Positions 28,574-37,052 of a stretch of 64,000 nucleotides of DNA are shown here, piece by piece. The DNA is from Xanthomonas sp. Leaf148 (GTDB lineage: Bacteria > Pseudomonadota > Gammaproteobacteria > Xanthomonadales > Xanthomonadaceae), in NCBI RefSeq assembly GCF_001423585.1, contig NZ_LMOP01000001.1:806001-870000 (forward strand), read 5' to 3'. A model generated the notes under the pieces. The model had not been told where the DNA came from. It searched no databases and saw only the letters and a list, made by a program, of their open reading frames with translations. The position numbers were made by a program, and so were the translations under genes. Numbering within the stretch: position 1 is the stretch's first letter; each line of letters begins with the position of its first letter.

Positions 28574-28813
28574 TCAGCTCTTGACGTGAGCCTTGACGTA
28601 GTCGATCGCCTGCTGGACCGACGTGATCTTCTCGGCCTCTTCGTCCGGGATCTCGCACTCGAACTCTTCTTCCAGCGCCATCACCAGCTCGACGGTGTCC
28701 AGCGAGTCGGCACCCAGGTCATCGACGAACGATGCGCTGGTGGTGACTTCCTCTTCCTTGACGCCGAGTTGTTCGACGACGATTTTCTTGACGCGTTCTT
28801 CGATGGTGCTCAT
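28574..28813 (-). CDS. acpP: acyl carrier protein
   Basis: 79-residue acidic carrier protein that holds growing acyl chains. The phosphopantetheine Ser is Ser37 in [10 protein letters not shown]. The sequence closely follows the universal AcpP pattern ([12 protein letters not shown]...). The ATG at 28813 has GGAG about 12 bases upstream. The upstream extension of the open frame is not protein-like. Hairpin terminators lie on both sides, so its transcript may be largely monocistronic, fitting the high level of ACP in cells. Confidence 0.97.
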   Translation of the reverse strand: MSTIEERVKKIVVEQLGVKEEEVTTSASFVDDLGADSLDTVELVMALEEEFECEIPDEEAEKITSVQQAIDYVKAHVKS

Positions 28814-28849
28814 TGGGGATATCGCTCCAGCTGGAGTAGTGGTGGTACG

Positions 28850-28877
28850 AAAAAAACGCCATCGCCGCTGCGATGGC
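28850..28877 (-). terminator. terminator between fabG and acpP
   Basis: Perfect 8-bp stem GCCATCGC/GCGATGGC on the minus strand followed by GTTTTTTTC. It ends only about 37 bases before the acpP ATG, leaving little room for a separate acpP promoter downstream of it. Confidence 0.85.
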
Positions 28878-28969
28878 CGCGTTGGATAGTGTAGTGGAAG
28901 CGCCCGAGCCTTGCATTGCATCACAAGTCCCGGCCGATCAGCCACTTAGCGCCTCCCGGCGGCGCACGC

Positions 28970-29713
28970 TCACGGCATGTACATGCCACCGTTGACGTGC
29001 AGGGTCTCGCCGGTGATATAGCGGGCGGTCGGGCCGGCCAGGAACGCCACCGCGTTGGCGATGTCCTCCGGCGCACCCAGGTGACCGAGCGCGATCTGCT
29101 GCAGCAAGGCGGCCTTGGCCTCCTCCGGCAACGCCTTGGTCATGTCGGTATCGATGAAACCGGGCGCCACCACATTCACGGTAATCCCGCGCGAACCGAT
29201 TTCCTTGGCCAGCGACTTGGAGAACGCGATGATGCCGGCCTTGGCCGCGGCGTAGTTGGTCTGCCCCGGATTGCCGGTTACACCGACCACCGAGGCGATA
29301 TTGATGATGCGGCCCTTGCGCGCCTTCATCATGCCGCGCATCACCGCCTTGGAGGTGCGGAACACGCTGGTCAAATTGGTGTCGATGATGGCTTGCCAGT
29401 CGTCGTCCTTCATCCGCATCAACAGGTTGTCGCGGGTGATGCCGGCGTTGTTGACCAGAATCGAGATGGCGCCGAATTCCTTGCCGATCGCCTCGATCAG
29501 GCCATCGACCGCCGCCCCATCGGTGACGTTGAGTTCGCGACCGTGGCCGCCATGGGCCGCCAGCCGCTCGCCGATGGCCGTGGCGCCGGAGGCCGAGGTG
29601 GCGGTACCGATCACGGTGGCGCCCTGGGCGGCCAAGGTGTCGGCAATGGCCGCGCCGATGCCGCGACTGGCGCCGGTGACGAGGGCGATTTCGCCCTGCA
29701 GAGGCTTGCTCAT
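28970..29713 (-). CDS. fabG: 3-oxoacyl-ACP reductase FabG
   Basis: NADPH-dependent reductase of the fatty acid cycle, short-chain dehydrogenase fold, 247 residues. It has the cofactor motif TGASRGIG (about residues 13-20), NNAG, and the Ser-Tyr-Lys catalytic set (NIASVVG, then NYAAAKAG). The C-terminal ITGETLHVNGGMYM is typical of FabG. The start is the ATG at 29713 with GGAA upstream; the open frame reaches 29785 without family residues. It lies between fabD and acpP, the standard order. Confidence 0.97.
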   Translation of the reverse strand: MSKPLQGEIALVTGASRGIGAAIADTLAAQGATVIGTATSASGATAIGERLAAHGGHGRELNVTDGAAVDGLIEAIGKEFGAISILVNNAGITRDNLLMRMKDDDWQAIIDTNLTSVFRTSKAVMRGMMKARKGRIINIASVVGVTGNPGQTNYAAAKAGIIAFSKSLAKEIGSRGITVNVVAPGFIDTDMTKALPEEAKAALLQQIALGHLGAPEDIANAVAFLAGPTARYITGETLHVNGGMYMP

Positions 29714-29795
29714 GACTACTGTTCCTCGAAGGGGGACGCTGCGATCAGTGCCGCGAGCGTCGAGGGATGCCGGTACCACCGGCATGTGCGTCGGA

Positions 29796-30740
29796 TCAGT
29801 GCACCCACGCGTCGAGCGCGCCGGCGTAATCGGCTGGCGTGGCCAGCGGGCGGGCGTCCAGGCTCTTGTCGATGCGCTTGATCAGCCCGCTCAACACCTT
29901 GCCCGGGCCGCATTCGGCGATCTTGGTGATGCCCTGGGCCGCCAGCGCCTGCACGCAGCCGGTCCACTGCACCGGCAGGTAGAGCTGCTCGACCAAGGCC
30001 TGGCGAATCGCCGCGCTGCCCTCGTGCACGCGCGCATCGACGTTCTGCACCACCGGAATCTGCGGAGCGTGCCAGGCCAACCCCGCCATCGCTTCGCCGA
30101 GTTGATTGGCCGCATCGCGCATCAGCGGAGTGTGCGACGGCACGCTCACCGCCAGCTTGACCGCCTTGCGCACGCCGCGCTCGGCCAGCAAGGCCAGCGC
30201 ACGATCCACCGCCGCCGCATCGCCGCCGATCACGATCTGGCCGGGCGAATTGAAGTTGGCAGGCACCACCACCTGGCTGCCTGCCGCCTCGGCGCAGACT
30301 TCCAGCACCAGGGCGTCTTCGGCACCCAACACGGCGGCCATCGCACCGACACCGGCCGGCGCTGCGGCCTGCATGAACTGCCCGCGCAGCCGCACCAGGT
30401 GCGCGCCGTCATGCAGCGACAAGGCACCAGAAGCGACCAACGCGGTGTATTCGCCCAGGCTATGCCCAGCCAACACGACCGGGCGCGCGCCACGCTGCGC
30501 AGTCCACAGCCGCCACACCGCCACGCCCGCCGCCAGCAGCGCCGGCTGGGTGTACTCGGTGCGGTTGAGCATTTCTTCCGGGCCGCCCTGGGACAGCGCC
30601 CAGAGGTCGACACCAGCACCCTCCGAGGCTTCGGCAAACGTTTCGCGAATCTGCGGATGCAATTCGGATAGTTCGGCCAGCATCCCCAAAGACTGCGACC
30701 CCTGACCGGGGAAAACGAAGGCGAGAGTGGATTCAGTCAC
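29796..30740 (-). CDS. fabD: malonyl-CoA:ACP transacylase FabD
   Basis: Loads malonyl groups onto ACP. The protein is 314 residues with the N-terminal FVFPGQGSQSLGM, nucleophile Ser94 in GHSLGEYTA, the His in VPSHTPLM (about 203) and a C-terminal ECGPGKVLSGLIKRI. The true start appears to be the GTG at 30740 (VTESTLAFVF), which fits the family N-terminus; no good ribosome site precedes it and the open frame runs back to 30878. A long spacer of about 600 bases separates it from fabH, so it may have its own promoter. Confidence 0.95.
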   Translation of the reverse strand: MTESTLAFVFPGQGSQSLGMLAELSELHPQIRETFAEASEGAGVDLWALSQGGPEEMLNRTEYTQPALLAAGVAVWRLWTAQRGARPVVLAGHSLGEYTALVASGALSLHDGAHLVRLRGQFMQAAAPAGVGAMAAVLGAEDALVLEVCAEAAGSQVVVPANFNSPGQIVIGGDAAAVDRALALLAERGVRKAVKLAVSVPSHTPLMRDAANQLGEAMAGLAWHAPQIPVVQNVDARVHEGSAAIRQALVEQLYLPVQWTGCVQALAAQGITKIAECGPGKVLSGLIKRIDKSLDARPLATPADYAGALDAWVH

Positions 30741-31329
30741 GCGCGGCTGCCAGCAAAAATCGAGCCGGGATGATACGTGCGAAATCGCTCTAGCGTCTGT
30801 ACTGCCGCGTATGCAGCCCGGCCTACGGCAACACCTGGCCGGGCTGGACCAACCACCGCCGCGGGCCGAGATGGCCATCGGTAAACCGGTCCAAGCAGAC
30901 CGGCTAATACCAGCGTCAGAGCCAATGCACTACTGAAGGCGGCCCCTGCATTGCGTGCGGCAGAGGCTTGCAGAGTGCCCCAACAATGGTCGCGCATGGG
31001 CGTATCGGCATCGCAAAGCTGCCTCAAAACAAGCGAGCGTTGTCGCTTGGGATCAGCACAGTTTGGTTGCAGCCAAGCCAACTCGCGGAACATTGACTGG
31101 ATACGCATGCACCTCGCCGATCCGCCGCACATGCAGGACCGCGCGCGGAATTGCCGCCACGGCGCGACCCAGGACGCACGGCACCCAAGCCACAGCAGCA
31201 TACGAAGAGATGAAGAGACCGAGCCAGACCGGCCGATTGCAGCGGCAATGCGGCTTAACGCTGGAGCACGGTCCAGCGATCACAGCGCGTTTGACGTCGT
31301 TTCTGCAGGACGCATCGCCCCGACAGCGT
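30741..31329. other. long fabH-fabD spacer, no gene recognised
   Basis: About 590 bases between fabH and fabD. Open frames of up to 154 codons exist on both strands, but they are rich in Arg/Cys/Trp, have no ribosome sites and do not resemble proteins. Other fab gaps here are short, so this is unusual; it may hold a fabD promoter or the remains of a lost gene. Confidence 0.5.
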
Positions 31330-31363
31330 CAGACCCTGTCCACCGCCGAGGCGGCAGGGTCTG
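31330..31363 (-). terminator. strong hairpin after fabH
   Basis: CAGACCCTG/CAGGGTCTG outer stem (31330-31338, 31355-31363) with an inner CCGCC-GA-GGCGG stem, 6 bases beyond the fabH stop. There is no T tract, so it is either a weak terminator or an mRNA 3'-end stabiliser. Confidence 0.6.
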
Positions 31364-31369
31364 CGGAAC

Positions 31370-32347
31370 TCAGTAGCGCAGCAGCGCCGAGCCCCAGGTA
31401 AATCCACCACCGAACGCTTCCAGCAGCAGCAATTGGCCACGCTGCACGCGACCCGAGCGGACCGCTTCGTCCAGCGCCAGCGGCACCGAGGCCGACGAAG
31501 TGTTGCCGTGGCGATCCACGGTGACAACCACCTGCTCCATCGGCAGATCCAGCCGCTTGGCGGTGGCTTCGATGATGCGCAGATTGGCCTGATGCGGGAT
31601 CAGCCAATCCAGGTCGTGCTTGTCGTAGCCGTTGGCCGCCAGGGTCTCATCGACCACCGAATCCAGCGCCTTGACCGCATATTTGAAGACGTCGTTGCCC
31701 TTCATCAGCAACGTACCGCCACCATTCTTGCCTTCGCCGAAACCGACCGATACGCCCACCGGGTCCCACAGCAGCTCTTTCTTGCTGCCATCGGCATGCA
31801 GATGGGTGCTGAGGATGCCGGTCTCTTCGTCGGCCTTGAGGATCACTGCGCCAGCGCCGTCGCCGAACAGCACGCAGGTGGTGCGGTCGGTCCAGTCGAC
31901 GATACGGGTCAGGGTTTCCGCACCTACCACCAGCACGGTCTTTGCGTCGCCACTGCGCACGAACTTGTCAGCCACGCTGAGCGCGTAGACAAAGCCCGAA
32001 CAGGCGGCATTGACGTCCATCGCACCGCAACCGACGTTGCCCAGCCGCGCCTGCAGCAGGCAGGCAGTGGACGGAAAGATCAGGTCGGGCGTGGTGGTGC
32101 CGATGACGATCAGATCGATCTCGTCGGCGGTGACGCCGGCCGCTTCCATCGCCTTCAGCGAGGCGAAATACGCCAGATCGCTGGTGGTCTGGTCGTCGGC
32201 GACGATGTGACGCTCACGGATACCAGTGCGCGAGAAGATCCATTCATCGCTGGTGTCGACGATCTTGGACATATCGTCGTTGGTCAACACCTTTTCGGGC
32301 AAATAGCTACCCGTGCCCGCGATTCTTGAATAGATCCGCTTGCTCAT
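31370..32347 (-). CDS. fabH: 3-oxoacyl-ACP synthase III FabH
   Basis: Initiates fatty acid synthesis by joining acyl-CoA to malonyl-ACP. The product is 325 residues, with catalytic Cys116 in [11 protein letters not shown], His in IPHQANLRI, and Asn in [10 protein letters not shown]. The start ATG at 32347 lies 89 bases downstream of rpmF. In Escherichia coli plsX sits in exactly this gap; here there is no room for it. Confidence 0.97.
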   Translation of the reverse strand: MSKRIYSRIAGTGSYLPEKVLTNDDMSKIVDTSDEWIFSRTGIRERHIVADDQTTSDLAYFASLKAMEAAGVTADEIDLIVIGTTTPDLIFPSTACLLQARLGNVGCGAMDVNAACSGFVYALSVADKFVRSGDAKTVLVVGAETLTRIVDWTDRTTCVLFGDGAGAVILKADEETGILSTHLHADGSKKELLWDPVGVSVGFGEGKNGGGTLLMKGNDVFKYAVKALDSVVDETLAANGYDKHDLDWLIPHQANLRIIEATAKRLDLPMEQVVVTVDRHGNTSSASVPLALDEAVRSGRVQRGQLLLLEAFGGGFTWGSALLRY

Positions 32348-32436
32348 GCTGTTTCCTGGTGCAAGAGCCGCGGTGATTGGCGGCTCCGGAAGTATCGAGG
32401 GTCACCCGCCAACAAAACTGCGGCGGGCGCCACGGA

Positions 32437-32631
32437 TCAATCTTCTTGGACGGCCGACGACTTGGTCGTGATCACCTTCTTGCCGCGGTAGTAACCGTCA
32501 GCGGTGATGTGGTGGCGCAGATGGATCTCGCCGCTGGTCGGATCGGTCGACAGCTGCTTGGCGGTGAGGGCATCGTGCGAACGACGCTGGCCGCGACGCG
32601 ACGGGGTGACACGGGATTTCTGCACAGCCAT
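32437..32631 (-). CDS. rpmF: 50S ribosomal protein L32
   Basis: 64-residue basic ribosomal protein. [20 protein letters not shown] is the classic start of L32, and the protein lacks the zinc-binding Cys pairs found in some lineages. It follows yceD by 97 bases and precedes fabH, the conserved yceD-rpmF-fab arrangement that links ribosome and lipid synthesis. Confidence 0.97.
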   Translation of the reverse strand: MAVQKSRVTPSRRGQRRSHDALTAKQLSTDPTSGEIHLRHHITADGYYRGKKVITTKSSAVQED

Positions 32632-32728
32632 GGGATTGCTCCAACTTTAGTTCGATAACTTGTCTGTTGAGTCGAACAGCACGCTCTACGCCCGCGTCGA
32701 CCTGTCTTTCCGCCCTTAACAGCGGCGG

Positions 32729-33238
32729 TTACTGTTTCTTCAACGCTGCCAGCGCCGCGAACGGACTGGCCTTGTCTTGCTCTTCCTGGCTCGGCACCCA
32801 CTCTGCCTCGACGGCCTCGCTGCCCGGCGCCATCGGCACCACTGGCACCGACAGCACCAGTTCGTCTTCCACCAGATCCACCGCCCGCAACATGCCGTCA
32901 TCGGGCACCAGCAAGGCTTCGTAATCGAGTGGCAACGCGGACTCTTCGTCTTCGTTGCGGATCAGGCCGAGACGCTGCCTGATCTGCACCGGATACAGAA
33001 AACGCTGCAAGGTGCGCTGGCAGGCCAACGGCAGCTCGACATCGATGCTGAGTTCGACATAGGCGACCTTGAGCAGATCATCCTGATCGAACTGAAGCGA
33101 ATAAACACATTCGCCGTCGGTATCGACCAGACTCCCCTGCAAGCGGGTCATCGCAGATAGCGGGATGCGGCCATCGAAGCGCCTGCGCGCTGCGACCATC
33201 CGCCAAGCATCCAGCATTTCGGGTACGTTCGCGGACAT
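32729..33238 (-). CDS. yceD: YceD family (DUF177) 23S rRNA accumulation protein
   Basis: 169-residue protein of the YceD/DUF177 family, known to be co-conserved with rpmF and to affect 23S rRNA levels in some organisms. The family ending SPFAALAALKKQ and the LACQRTL segment (family LxCQR) are seen; only one of the usual Cys residues of a possible zinc site is clear. The ATG at 33238 aligns with the family start. The only good promoter places transcription start a few bases before this ATG, so the message may be almost leaderless, in line with the missing ribosome site. Confidence 0.9.
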   Translation of the reverse strand: MSANVPEMLDAWRMVAARRRFDGRIPLSAMTRLQGSLVDTDGECVYSLQFDQDDLLKVAYVELSIDVELPLACQRTLQRFLYPVQIRQRLGLIRNEDEESALPLDYEALLVPDDGMLRAVDLVEDELVLSVPVVPMAPGSEAVEAEWVPSQEEQDKASPFAALAALKKQ

Positions 33239-33248
33239 AAGCCGCAGA

Positions 33249-33277
33249 ATGTTAAAGACCCGCAGTAGCCATGTCAA
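33249..33277 (-). promoter_or_regulatory. sigma-70 promoter of yceD-rpmF-fabH
   Basis: TTGACA (perfect), 17-base spacer, TAACAT on the minus strand. The -10 box ends 10 bases before the first base of the yceD ATG. It lies in the divergent gap with maf. Confidence 0.75.
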
Positions 33278-33347
33278 ATGCACCCATTCACATGTGCTGC
33301 GCGGCGTGCGGGCTGGCAGACTCCCCTGCCCCTCCTTTTCGGCGCCC

Positions 33348-33923
33348 ATGATGCCACGCCTGATCCTTGCCTCCACCTCCGTCTACCGGCGCGAGCTGCT
33401 CGGCCGCCTGCAACTGGACTTCACCACCGCCCGCCCGGAGGTCGATGAGCAGGCGCTGCCGGGTGAAGCACCGAGCGCGCTGGCCAGCCGCCTGGCTGCC
33501 GAAAAGGCCGCCGCAGTGGCCGCGCATGCGCCCGACGCTTGGGTCATCGGCTCTGACCAGGTCGCCGATCTGGACGGCCGCGCCCTGGGCAAACCGGGAA
33601 CCCTGGACCAGGCACGCGCGCAGCTAGGCGCCATGTCCGGGCGCGTGGTGCGCTTCCACACTGCCGTCAGCCTGATCGGCCCTGATCACCACCTGCACGC
33701 GCTGGATGTAACCGAGGTACAGCTGCGCCCGCTGACACCGGTGGAGATCGAACGCTACCTGGCCGCCGAGCCCGCACTGGATTGCGCTGGCAGCTTCAAA
33801 TGCGAAGGCCTGGGCATCAGCCTGTTCGATGCGATTCGCTCGGAAGATCCCACCGCGCTGGTCGGCCTGCCGCTGATCGCGCTGGCGCGGCTGTTGCGGC
33901 AGGCGGGGTTTGACCTGCCTTAA
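33348..33923 (+). CDS. maf: Maf family nucleotide pyrophosphatase (YceF type)
   Basis: Hydrolyses modified or non-canonical nucleoside triphosphates; the YceF branch prefers 7-methyl-GTP. The 190-191 residue protein opens with PRLILASTSVYRRELL and has the conserved Glu/Asp/Lys set (EVDE, EKA, GSDQV, KPG) and CEGLGISLF. Two adjacent ATGs (33348, 33351) can serve as start. It is divergent from yceD, matching the yceF-yceD head-to-head arrangement of other gammaproteobacteria. Confidence 0.93.
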   Translation: MMPRLILASTSVYRRELLGRLQLDFTTARPEVDEQALPGEAPSALASRLAAEKAAAVAAHAPDAWVIGSDQVADLDGRALGKPGTLDQARAQLGAMSGRVVRFHTAVSLIGPDHHLHALDVTEVQLRPLTPVEIERYLAAEPALDCAGSFKCEGLGISLFDAIRSEDPTALVGLPLIALARLLRQAGFDLP

Positions 33924-34403
33924 GGGCGATTGCCAATTATCGCTGATGAGCCAGCAAACCTGATCCACCCTGCGGCTAAAGTGCTAATCAATTAGCAGGA
34001 CAGTCGACATGCAAGCCACGACGGCGAAGCTGGAACCAGGCCTTGCCATCTACCCTGCAAGCCCGCAAGCAAGCAGGCGCGACAGTGCGTACCGATCACC
34101 TCATCCAAAAGGCGTCGCCATCTCCCACAAGGGCGTTATCGCACATCAGTAGCCGGCGCGATGCCAATGCATCTAATTTGAAATCGAATCGAACCGCTGA
34201 GCCAACATTCAGAACAATTACGAACCGTGGTTTTGGCGATATCGACTACCGCACCTGGATCGACCACCATCTTTAAACCATCCAAACGGCATAGCCAAGA
34301 TGAATTCACCTGCCGTTTTCGGCGCAGGCACTGTATTCACCCTTTTTCAACCAAGACCTGATTGTGCACATCAAACAAAGCAGACATAAATGACTCCATC
34401 ATT
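33924..34403. other. AT-rich spacer at the edge of the glycosylation genes
   Basis: About 480 bases after maf and downstream of the glycosyltransferase gene. Base composition drops visibly from about 33950 onward. No ribosome site or recognisable protein was found; a 77-codon frame (34043-34276) is unconvincing. It may mark the border of acquired DNA. Confidence 0.5.
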
Positions 34404-35384
34404 TCATTCCATCGAATGAATACGTAAGGAACCAAGAACGTCTTCAATAAAATATAATGGCCTCTGCTTTGCTTCGTCATACAGCCTACCGAGATATTCT
34501 CCAATCAGGCCCAATGCCGTCAACTGGATTCCGCCCAGAAACAAGATCACTGCCATCATCGTTGGCCAGCCAGCGACCGGATCGCCCCAGACACAGGCTT
34601 TTATAACGATCCAGCAAGCAAACAGCAGTGAAAACACAGCAGTGAGCAACCCCACATAAGTGGCAACACGCAATGGCACAGTCGAAAATCCCGTGATGCC
34701 GTCGAGCGCGAGATTCCACAACTTCCAGAAGGTGAACTTTGAGGTACCCGACAAGCGAGCTGCGCGGTGGTAAGTCACGGCCTTCTGGCGGTAACCGATC
34801 CAGCCAAACAAACCCTTCATGAAGCGGCCACGCTCGCGCATGTGGCGCAAGGCAGCAAGCGCTCGCGCAGACAGCAAGCGAAAATCACCGGTATTAGCGG
34901 GAACCGGCGTCTTCGACAACCTACCAATCACTTGATAAAAAGCAGCCGCAGAGGCACGTTTTAGCCAGTGCTCACCGTCACGCGCGAGGCGGGTACCGAA
35001 AACATTATCGTAGCCCTGCCGCCAGTACGCGACAAACTCGGGAATCAACTCTGGTGGATCCTGTCCATCGGCATCAAGGATGAATGCAGCACCTTTCGTG
35101 ACCCGATCAAGCGCTGCAGTCAGCGCGACCTCCTTGCCAAAGTTACGCGACAAACGGATCGCCGAAACCCGTGCATCGCCACCTACCAGTTCGCACAACA
35201 CCTGCCATGTCGCATCCTGGCTACCATCGTCGACATACAACAATGCAACCTGTACATCGTCGAGCTGTTCGAGCACCTGCATAATGCGCGGATGCAGCAG
35301 CGGCAGAGTGGCAGCCTCGTTGTAGGCAGCCACCACCACGGTCAAGCACTCTTTTTCAACCACTCTCTCAGCCCGATTTTGCAA
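34404..35384 (-). CDS. GtrB-like family 2 glycosyltransferase, membrane-anchored
   Basis: Probable undecaprenyl-phosphate sugar transferase (GtrB/DPM1-like), charging the lipid carrier on the cytoplasmic side. The GT-A domain has VVVAAYNEAATLP, LYVDDGSQDATW, LSRNFGKEVAL and the nucleotide-metal motif LDADGQDPPE. Two C-terminal membrane helices follow (about 227-250 and 260-285, counted from this start), as in GtrB. No ATG fits: I chose the TTG at 35384 because GGAGG lies five bases upstream. The frame runs back to a GTG at 35492, and another GTG lies at 35363. Codon use is more AT-rich than the flanking genes, suggesting transfer. It likely supplies a lipid-linked sugar to a GT-C enzyme nearby. 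Confidence 0.88.
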   Translation of the reverse strand: MQNRAERVVEKECLTVVVAAYNEAATLPLLHPRIMQVLEQLDDVQVALLYVDDGSQDATWQVLCELVGGDARVSAIRLSRNFGKEVALTAALDRVTKGAAFILDADGQDPPELIPEFVAYWRQGYDNVFGTRLARDGEHWLKRASAAAFYQVIGRLSKTPVPANTGDFRLLSARALAALRHMRERGRFMKGLFGWIGYRQKAVTYHRAARLSGTSKFTFWKLWNLALDGITGFSTVPLRVATYVGLLTAVFSLLFACWIVIKACVWGDPVAGWPTMMAVILFLGGIQLTALGLIGEYLGRLYDEAKQRPLYFIEDVLGSLRIHSME

Positions 35385-35613
35385 TTCACCCTCCAGCGCC
35401 TCATACCTACGACTCGGCAAGTTCCTGACAGTCGAAATACTAAAGAGATCGACGCATTTAATGTATGCAAAGAGCGGCAAATGACACGTCACGAATGGCG
35501 GTCAGGCGCTCACTGGCAGCACGAAATAAGTTGCATTGCACATGCGACACATGCCGATTCCGAGCACCGGCCGCACCCGCATGACGACTGCATAGCCCGC
35601 TTTTTTAGCAAAT

Positions 35614-36954
35614 TCAAAGCGGCTGGTCTTCGAATGGAGCGAAACCATACCTGTGCCAAGTGCGGAGACGCTCTTCGGCGAACTTGCTGCGCCAGTCGTA
35701 GGCTTCCGTCAACACCTGCTGATCAACGTGAGGGTAACCCTGCTGAATCTGCACAGCGATTCTCTGAGAGCGCTCACTTACCTTCACGGCCTTCTTTGCC
35801 AAGTGAAGGCCGTTGAACGCAGCAGCACAAACACATAGCAGCAACAGTGCTCTCACCCAAGGCCAGTGAGGCGCATCACGGAAAGCCGCCAGCATGACTC
35901 CAAACCAACCGATCCAGAATAGGACGGAAAAACTCGCATACCGAGGCATGAAACCATGTTCGGCGCCGAAAAGCGTTGCGCGTCCCCATGCCGTCATAAT
36001 CGCGAACCCCACCGACAACCCCATGAGGCTCACCCACGGCACAAGATCCTCTCTCAATCGCACCCGTAAGATCGCCCATATTGCAGTACCCATTGCGATG
36101 ACGGCAAATACCGGCGCCATTTCATTAGAGAAATGCATCAGGCCGCTGCCCAAATAATTCAACACATATCTGGACAGCGTGACGATATCCGGGTTCTCGA
36201 CGAATGATCCAGCATTCCCGCCGCGCAACAACATGAAGAGCCAGATCACTGCAACCAACCATGGCAGACACATCGAAAGGCGCAGCCCCAAGGGATGACT
36301 CCGATGCCGAATGATCAACCACACTGCGACGGGGAAAGCTGCTAAAGCAGTAGAAAAACCGAGCACACCCACGGTGGCGCAGACCACCGCACACAAATTT
36401 GCAGGCCATCGCAGGGTGGCACTGGTTAACAAGTAGACCGGTGCGATGACACCCAATAGGCTAACGAATACTGCGACCTGCCAACCCCACTGCAAATTAA
36501 TGAGATGCGCGGGATACAGCGCGAGAAAAACAAAGACAAGTATCCACCCAGGACTCAAGCGACCTTCGAATTCACGAATAGCCATCCGCACCAGAAGCAA
36601 GCCACAGACAGCCAAAACAGCCACACTTACAAGACAATCGAGCCATGTTTGTCCATGGGAGACCCAGGTCGTCAGCAGCAAAATTGCGTACGCTGCAGTG
36701 TGAAGATGACTACCGTCGTGCACCTTCCAAAATTCGGACGCACCCAGGTCACCGTCTTGCCACGCTTGATAGATCGGAACGATATCCAAATGGTCCCAAA
36801 GCAGGATTGGGATATGCCACCTGAGCGTCAACCATACCAAGACCATAGCGCTCAGAATAAACCCCCCCCACACGTGGCGATTTAACTTCGAACGCTCAAG
36901 ATTTCCTTGTGTAAAACGTGTAACCACGCTTCCGGCTGATTTAGGCGCATGCAT
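35614..36954 (-). CDS. multi-pass membrane protein, possible GT-C glycosyltransferase
   Basis: 446-residue integral membrane protein with about ten hydrophobic helices. A first luminal loop carries WDHLDIVPIYQAWQDG, acidic residues placed where GT-C enzymes have their catalytic motif, and HDGSHLHTAAY. A soluble C-terminal tail follows the last helix. I do not recognise a named family. Its position beside a GtrB-like transferase and a second GT-C-type protein, and its AT-richer codons, suggest a role in modifying a surface glycan, for example as the flippase-linked transferase partner of GtrB. The ATG at 36954 is the start; only weak ribosome-site similarity is seen. Confidence 0.7.
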   Translation of the reverse strand: MHAPKSAGSVVTRFTQGNLERSKLNRHVWGGFILSAMVLVWLTLRWHIPILLWDHLDIVPIYQAWQDGDLGASEFWKVHDGSHLHTAAYAILLLTTWVSHGQTWLDCLVSVAVLAVCGLLLVRMAIREFEGRLSPGWILVFVFLALYPAHLINLQWGWQVAVFVSLLGVIAPVYLLTSATLRWPANLCAVVCATVGVLGFSTALAAFPVAVWLIIRHRSHPLGLRLSMCLPWLVAVIWLFMLLRGGNAGSFVENPDIVTLSRYVLNYLGSGLMHFSNEMAPVFAVIAMGTAIWAILRVRLREDLVPWVSLMGLSVGFAIMTAWGRATLFGAEHGFMPRYASFSVLFWIGWFGVMLAAFRDAPHWPWVRALLLLCVCAAAFNGLHLAKKAVKVSERSQRIAVQIQQGYPHVDQQVLTEAYDWRSKFAEERLRTWHRYGFAPFEDQPL

Positions 36955-37052
36955 TTACAATCTTCCCATTTACGAAATTCATTAGCGAATTAACGGCAAA
37001 TCGTTATCCGTATCTGCCGCTCTATCAGAGCACTCCCCTCGGCGCTCGAACT

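Noticed and set aside
30737..31201. 154-codon minus-strand frame in the fabH-fabD gap
   Set aside because: No ribosome site, many Cys/Trp/Arg, no family resemblance, and it competes with equally long plus-strand frames.
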